64,000 bases of DNA, from positions 157,408,920 to 157,472,919 of the forward strand of contig NC_039358.1 of assembly GCF_003573695.1 (NCBI RefSeq). The letters run 5' to 3'. Source of the stretch: Papaver somniferum. Taxonomy: Eukaryota > Streptophyta > Magnoliopsida > Ranunculales > Papaveraceae. The first letter of the stretch is position 1. The number at the start of each line of letters is the position of its first letter. The position numbers and the translations under genes were made by a program. Shown piece after piece: positions 58,147 to 64,000 of this stretch. Under the pieces are notes generated by a model. It was given only the letters and a program-made list of their open reading frames with translations. It was not told the DNA's origin and ran no database searches.

Positions 58147-60877
58147 GGGTTATAAACAAATGTACGCCATTTTTTATACCGGATAGACAAATGTACCCCG
58201 TTTTTTACACTTTTACAAATACAGGCCTGTTTTACTTTTATCCAAATCTGTTAGTTTAGTCAATTTATCGTATAGTCGGTCAAATTTTCGTTGACTGAGA
58301 TGAGAAATTGAAAACACAGATTACTACTTTACCCTTTAGATGAAGTCACTTATTAAGCTCGAGGCACATCGTTCGTTCCTATTATTCTCTGTTCTTCTCT
58401 CAGGTTCTGAACAACCTATTCTTCTCTCAGCAAAATCGATAGAAATCTTAGGGGTTTGTTTCAATTGATTGCGTTTGCGTTGTTTATTTGGTAATTTTTT
58501 GGTGACGATTTGGCAGTGGGCGAGATGGTGCTTGGCGGCATAATGATTTGGTTGCTGTTGTGTTATTGATGGGGTTCTCGCTTGAAGTTGCTGGTGGCGA
58601 CGGTGCTGATTTGTTCTTGCCGTGCTCGAATTTTTTTTTGACGGGTACTGCTATTGAAATATGTAGATTGCGATTTTCAATTGGGATAAGAAAATTGAGA
58701 GTTAAATTAAAAGCTTGTAGGACGAGGGTTGAGACTTATTTTCCTTGGGGCATAGTAATATGCTATGAGAATTGAAGCTTGAAAATTGAAGGGTTATCTC
58801 TAGCATGTGTTAATTGTAGCTTAAATTTGGTTAGTTTCAGTTTTGAGAATCGCCAAGGTCTTTATAACAACTGATTTTGGGGTTTATATAGGCTATGGAG
58901 GTTTGAGGCCAACACCAGCAAAAATGCATAACAAGTGTTTGAGAGAAGTCCCAAAAGAAACAAAGGTAAACTTCTTCTTGCTTTCTTTACTCATTTCAGT
59001 AATGATAGGGGTTTCATTATAGCTCTTTCCATGAATTGATGAATTGGGTATTTAGTAAAAACCTAGAATTTATGATTCATCATCTTAGATTATAAAATAG
59101 TATCACAAGTCTAATTTGGTTAAGTACTCTAGGATTTATCCCATCACAAAGACAGCATGTCAGAGCTCTTTTCATACTAGATACTGCGTTAGTTTGATTC
59201 TCTGTAGTGATATGTGGAAGATGATTCCAATATATAGATGCAAGACGGTATAGTTTACCTGCTCATATTGATAGTCTCAATTAGATATCTTATATGTGAT
59301 AATTAAGTTTGTCGCAACTCTTCTACTTTTAAATAAGGCTCAAAGGAAATCATCCCGTTGTTTTCATTATCACACCGAGCTTATTCATGGTTATATGGTA
59401 TAATATTGTTCTGTTTTGCTATATATAAGCTCATGTTTTGACACTGATTGATCTGATACAGTGGAACCATGAATCTCGGTCGTGATGAACAGTTTTGTTG
59501 TAGCTTTTCTTGTGATATTTTTCTTTGCTTTTGAATATCTTGATGCGTGAATTTAATTTGGATCACAAAGTTTTAAAATAAGTGTTGCATTTCTTAATGT
59601 CATGTTTCACTTTGATAATAACAGATATTTGCTACATCATCTCTGGACCACATTGGCGTTCATCGAGAGCTTGTGTCATGGCTTATTATTTATTAAGTAA
59701 TTAACTGGTACATTAGATTTCAGAACATGTGTCAGTGTCACCATCTCCACTAAGCCTTTAACCATCTTAGACGGTAACATGATCGATCAGTTAGGCAATG
59801 GAATGAAAGCTAATTAATTATAGAAAGTTTTTACACTATTGACAAAGAAGTCATTTTATTTGGCCAAGCATATTCTCATGCCTGGAGTTATCATCTATAG
59901 CATGGATGAGTGACTTAGGAAACTTACAGGCACCAAGGCTGAGTGGTTCACATTGACGTGCAACTATTCTCACATCCTTAGCGTCCAGTGTATGCATTGA
60001 TGATGCTGAATTTTCCACAACTCAGTTGCAATGTCAGTAGTTTATCGTTTAATGGCCGTTTCTTATGACTAGTTTCACTATAGTGTATTATCGGTCAGTA
60101 TAGAGTACGCTTGATGATTATGTTCCTGCGGTTGTAGATGCCAATTACTGCGATGGAAAAATTAGTGGTGAAGTTCGCAGCACACGAGTTACAGATTCTA
60201 TTTCAGGGATTCAATTGTTGAGCCAACCACAAGCTTTGAGGGATTCATTGTTGAGCCAACTACCTTCGGCGAAAGAATCCATAGGATGTTGAAGTTGGGT
60301 GTGAGCATCGACGAAGATAATACTGACACAAGAGCTGACCTAGAGATGCCCGAACTTGTTGAACATGATGCTAAGGGCAGCAAGATGGAGGAGGTCGACG
60401 AATCCCTTAAGCTTTGAGTTTCTGATACCCACGCTCTCGACATTCTCTTTAATATTAGCTTTATTTTTACTTTCTTTTTAATTTTCTTCCTTTCCTCTTT
60501 AGTTTCTGCCTTAGATTTTTTTTTCTCCCTTTGAGTTTCTAGTTTTAGAATTTTAGTATTTTCTTTTATTAAAAAAATAGCAGGGTCAATTTTAGAATGC
60601 CACGTGTCAAAGAGATAGTGCCTTGTACACGGACTGGAACTGAGTTAACTAGTAGCTGAAATCGGCAATTCAATACACTAAACATCTTGTTTTTTTTAAA
60701 AGGACTAAACAGTCTTTTTAAGGCCACTTAGCTGTCCACGTGGAGGATAACTTTCCATCTACCGTTTTTTCAAAAAAAAAAAAAAAAGTCAAAACTGGGG
60801 TACATTTGCAAAAATAAAAAAAACAGGGTACATTTGAAATGGCATAAAAAAATAAGGGTACATCCGTATTTCACCCA
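58147..60877. mobile_element. 2.7-kb element with inverted terminal repeat arrays, Pack-MULE-like
   Basis: The left end holds three roughly 30-bp units (ACAAATGTAC followed by a CCNTTTTTTA-like run) at 58147-58235. The right end holds three comparable units in reverse orientation (GGGTACATTTG...) at about 60793-60877. The interior carries a piece of HSP90 (60250-60417) and transcript-like leader sequence (58350-58510, pyrimidine-rich). Gene pieces between inverted termini resemble a Pack-MULE, but no 9-bp target duplication is visible. 58548-58775 is an open frame without recognised similarity. 58800-60240 shows no other exon. Confidence 0.5.
60250..60417 (+). pseudogene. Cytosolic HSP90 C-terminal fragment
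   Basis: An open frame of 55 codons reads [55 protein letters not shown] and TGA. This is the end of cytosolic HSP90: the (N/T)[16 protein letters not shown] helix, the acidic linker and the MEEVD motif that docks TPR co-chaperones. In HSP90 MEEVD is the very end; here six codons (ESLKL plus stop) follow. The preceding bases (60208-60250) repeat TTGTTGAGCCAAC twice. The rest of the gene (about 640 residues) is absent, so this is a captured or retained fragment. Confidence 0.88.
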
Positions 60878-61558
60878 AACTAAAACTGCACATTTTTTTT
60901 TAAGAAGTACTAATTCTGTTTTTAAAAGGGAGTTATTGTAGTTTTTTCAGTTTTGCCTAAAACAGGTCAGATTAAAAAAAGCTATAGTAACTTTTTTTAG
61001 TAACGAAAAGGGAGTATATAACTTGTACTTTTCAGATTAAACAGGTCAGAATTTTTTTTTCTTTCTTTTCACTCCTGTATAACATCCTGGAGGCTAGAGT
61101 CAAAGAATGAAAGAACCGTATGACTTGTGGGAATCGAAATAACTCCAAGTATCTCTCCATGAATCCTTAGAAAATGGTGTAGACTGTAGAATGATTCAAA
61201 GAAATCAAAATCCCCCGATGCTTGTCGTGCCCCCTTCGATTTGTAAGCTCTTTTTTGTATTTGATTTTGACGCATCTAAAATTTATAGAAGCTTATAATC
61301 TACTAGAATATCCTATAAAAAAATCCATATGAATAGTGTGAATGGTGTTTAATCATGACGATCAAACTATTTTTTTCATTTCTTTGAATTGATGGGGAAT
61401 CTCACACTTAATTATAATAAGCCCACTTGCTATCTATAGTGAAATCATCTTTTGAGAAATATTACAATATTAAAGATTCTTTATTTTTCATGATTAATTA
61501 GAATCTCCGGGTACGTGGATTCTTTTTTTAATAACTAAAATTATATATATATAAATAA
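60878..61558. other. No recognisable gene; one unassigned open frame
   Basis: The minus-strand frame 61275-61069 (68 codons, containing GDFDFFESFYSLHHFLRIHG) is not recognised and could be a gene remnant. Otherwise the stretch is AT-rich, with a (TA)n run near 61542-61556. Confidence 0.35.
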
Positions 61559-62345
61559 TTTTTTTTGATAGGAAATGAAATGAAATTCATTTGATGAAGA
61601 AAGAATTACAAATTGTCTTTGTCTTGTTGTATAAGACATGGATCCAATCAGGAACATTATTTGACCAACTAAAACATAAAGAATGAGTTCTTACAAATTT
61701 AGCTAACTCATTAGCTATATGGTTTGCATTCCTATGAACATGATTGCAAACCCAAAAATCAAGAGTTTTAAGAAGCATTAAAGCATCACTTATTAGATTA
61801 TAGGTTGTCCATTTGACAACTGAGGAATTCCCATTAAGAGCAGCAACCACATTTGCACAATCACCCTCCAAATGTATCTTCCTCTACCCATTGTTCTTTG
61901 CCCACAGTACCGCTTCTAGTAAAGCTTGTGCCTCAGCGTGTTCTGGGTCTATTGCAAGAGATGCGCCTCCTCGCAGTCCACAGCTATTACCTGCATTATT
62001 TCTACAAATCAGTCCCCAACCTGATAAGCAATTCTTGTCTATATGAGAGCCATCAGAATTTATTTTAAAAGTATCATTTTGTGGAGGAAACCAGTTATGT
62101 ACAATCTGTCTATTAGACTGATTTTGCATAGAAAGGCTTTCCCTCATCCTGTTCCAATCACCAAGCTGCATCAAAACATTATTAGCAACTTCAACAGGCA
62201 CTAAAGGATTGTTATCAAAAAAAATTTGTACATCTGGATTTCCAAATGAGTGAAATAGTGAAACAAACAACATCATACTATTTAAAATCTCTAGGGCTAC
62301 TAATATTGGTTTGGATAAAGAAATTACAGCACCATTAGTGAACAT
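61559..62345 (-). pseudogene. LINE 3' end with RNase H domain, 5'-truncated
   Basis: The minus strand reads WFPPQNDTFKINSDGSH, GWGLICRNNAGNS, HAEAQALLEAVLWAKNNG, a TAG stop, RKIHLEGDCANVVAALNG and VHRNANHIANELAKF. This is the plant LINE-type RNase H domain; the catalytic D (SDG), E (HAEAQA), D (EGDC) and the H/N-rich VHRNAN end are all present. A poly(A) run (plus-strand T8 at 61559-61568) follows TTTCATTTCCTATC, the 3' tail. The single stop apart, the domain is open over about 240 codons. Sequence upstream of 62345 is not recognisable, as in typical 5'-truncated insertions. Confidence 0.85.
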
Positions 62346-62600
62346 CTTGGTTTTGTAGCTGCAGAGTTAGTCCAGGATTTACTAAGTTCCATATTGCTCT
62401 AAAATTAAGGGGTTATATTATTTGGAGTACGCCTAGATGCCATAATGTATCATTGTTCGAAAGTTGAAAGATAGGTAAAGGGGGATAACAACTAAGGGAA
62501 CAAGTTGTTTTTGCCTTAGTTTGTGAAACTAATGGACTTGTTTACAATAACTACTTTGGATTGTAATCTGAAACAATAAATAATTAATCTGCTTCAGTAA
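62346..62600. other. Nothing recognised
   Basis: A short stretch between the LINE and the family-B LTR; neither a target duplication nor an LTR end could be placed with confidence. Confidence 0.35.
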
Positions 62601-64000
62601 CCGCTCTATTCAATCTCCCAGATCAGCAAGTTAATCAGAGATAAGTTGAGTTACAAAGGTCTTTCCGTTTAAATAATATAAACTTGTTTGTACCTGTTTT
62701 AAATCATCTAAGATCAAGATTAATGAAATAATCAATCTTAGTTCATAATCTATCAGATTCGGTTTCTGAAGAAAAATACCAAGTGATATATTTTCGATTT
62801 ACACAACAATCTATTAAAAGTATATCGAGAAACAAGCTTGTCGGATCCCAGTCAATCAAGTTTGCAGGAAGTTATCATAAAGATCATAATACTAAAAAAG
62901 ATTTTATAGTCTTCAAAGTACCTGCACAAACAACTTGATTCCCTTATGATTTATCATGCACAAAATGGAAGTTAATAATGGATGATCACAAGTTCTATCT
63001 TCGGATCTTTAATCAATAAATAAGATACGACGATCCTAGATCAAGTTCGAGGGAGCTTATATCAGAAGAGAAGGATCACAGAATAAAAAAACTAGGTAAT
63101 ATCAAGGTTCAACTATACCGTTAGTCAATCAAATGAATAATCGAGTACAAAGATAACAATACAATTCCAGTTTACCACCAACAGTACTTCTAGACGCTCC
63201 TTGATCTCAAAGAAGTCTTTAAATGAACCTCATATAAGAGATTTCACATAATTAGGATATTCTCCTCTCCGATGAGTATTACTAAAATACTACTAGTGGG
63301 TTTCCTCACACAAACTACAAAATGAAGTACTGTATTTTATGGGACAAGTTTGCAAGAAAGACAAACTTCACTATAATGACCAAGGTAGTTCGGAGACCAA
63401 ATAATTTACAAATCCGAAAATACTCAAAGATATGTAATAAATAAATACAAATCGGTTTTGCATAATTTTAATTGTAATCCAACTAACATGCGAAATATCT
63501 CACGAATGTTAACCAAATATTAGCTAGCACACAAGTATCTTTTACTAATATAATATCCAGAGATATGGTTTAATTACTGGGAAATTATATACATATAAAT
63601 TCCGTATATTAAAATATATTATGCAATGTTTCAGTTTAGGATTTCACCTTGAGTATCAAGAAAAATACTTGAACATTTAGTAATACATGTTTAGTACTGT
63701 TCAAAATATTATGTCGACATTGTGAATTTCCCATAATAACCAAGCCATATTTCCAATAGCTATTCAAACGCTAACTTTATAGCCAATATTAGAAAATGTT
63801 TAATTGGTTAACAGTAGGGATCAATCCTGCTATAGATCCCTAGGTAAGGTATCGTCATGCTATAGATACCTGGTAAGGGATCGGTCATGCTATAGATCTC
63901 TAGGACTGGTCCTAGTATATATCTTTGTTTAAAGGATCGGTCCTAGGATAGATCCTTTGATTCCTTTCAACTACGAAACAAGTTTTACAAGTCTACTTCC
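62601..64000 (-). repeat. Family-B LTR, reversed, running off the window
   Basis: Homologous to 21900-23450 of the reversed family-B LTR, with matching landmarks: GTCGGATCCCAGTCAATCAAG near 62839, ACTACAAAATGAAGT near 63313, the reversed TATA region near 63371, and the U3 repeat block of GGGATCGGTCATGCTATAG units at 63800-63960. It lacks the 145-bp MITE present at 22598. Confidence 0.75.

Noticed and set aside
1..64000. tRNA, rRNA, snRNA genes or organellar DNA
   Set aside because: No T-loop/A-box/B-box combination, no rRNA-like stretch and no plastid or mitochondrial gene was recognised on reading.

Overview
This is a repeat-dominated stretch of a plant nuclear genome, with no intact host gene. 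Evidence for a plant: Copia-type LTRs with the TGGTATCAGAGC primer-binding site, a plant-type Helitron with a PIF1 helicase, CACTA, Stowaway-like and hAT MITEs, plant LINE reverse transcriptase and RNase H domains, and fragments of a SpoU-type RNA methyltransferase and a cytosolic HSP90. The LTR families remind me of Papaver, but that is only a weak impression from memory. Nearly all short open frames are chance frames inside repeats.

Layout. 1-2920: repeat cluster and the last exon of a minus-strand SpoU/TARBP1-like methyltransferase gene. 2921-20427: a reversed LTR retrotransposon of family A (about 2.4 kb LTRs, target duplication AGATT) that split this gene; its other exons lie at 20428-21135. 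Inside it sit a second, forward family-A element (7552-16168) and a 457-bp solo LTR of another family (3078-3534). 21556-26470: a reversed LTR of related family B holding a solo family-A LTR (23637-26044) and a 145-bp MITE. 26471-30618: 3' internal part and LTR of a forward family-B element.

30619-54550: a large decayed Helitron in + orientation. Its 5' part has repeated exons encoding an LRRSPRL-like motif, with a hAT element (30967-33201) and a Stowaway-like MITE (33377-33744) in the introns. Its coding region is split by a 13.2-kb reversed Ty3/gypsy element (37162-50326, target duplication ATATC), which carries two solo family-A LTRs, a 34-bp minisatellite and a CACTA MITE. Rep (HUH) and PIF1 helicase remnants follow to a CTAG terminus at 54550, where the host, a reversed family-B LTR, resumes.

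54812-64000: a LINE reverse transcriptase relic carrying two MITEs, a 2.7-kb element with inverted terminal arrays enclosing an HSP90 C-terminus (MEEVD), a 5'-truncated LINE with RNase H, and another reversed family-B LTR running off the window.

No operons or pathways are present; the relations are insertional. The nesting gives a relative history: methyltransferase gene, then outer family-A element, then inner family-A element; and family-B LTR, then Helitron, then gypsy element, then solo family-A insertions. The most distinctive biology is family A: gag-only, Sirevirus-like elements with several GGGGGAG tracts, variable palindromic repeats in U3, and a short coiled-coil second ORF in the position where Sireviruses may carry an env-like gene.
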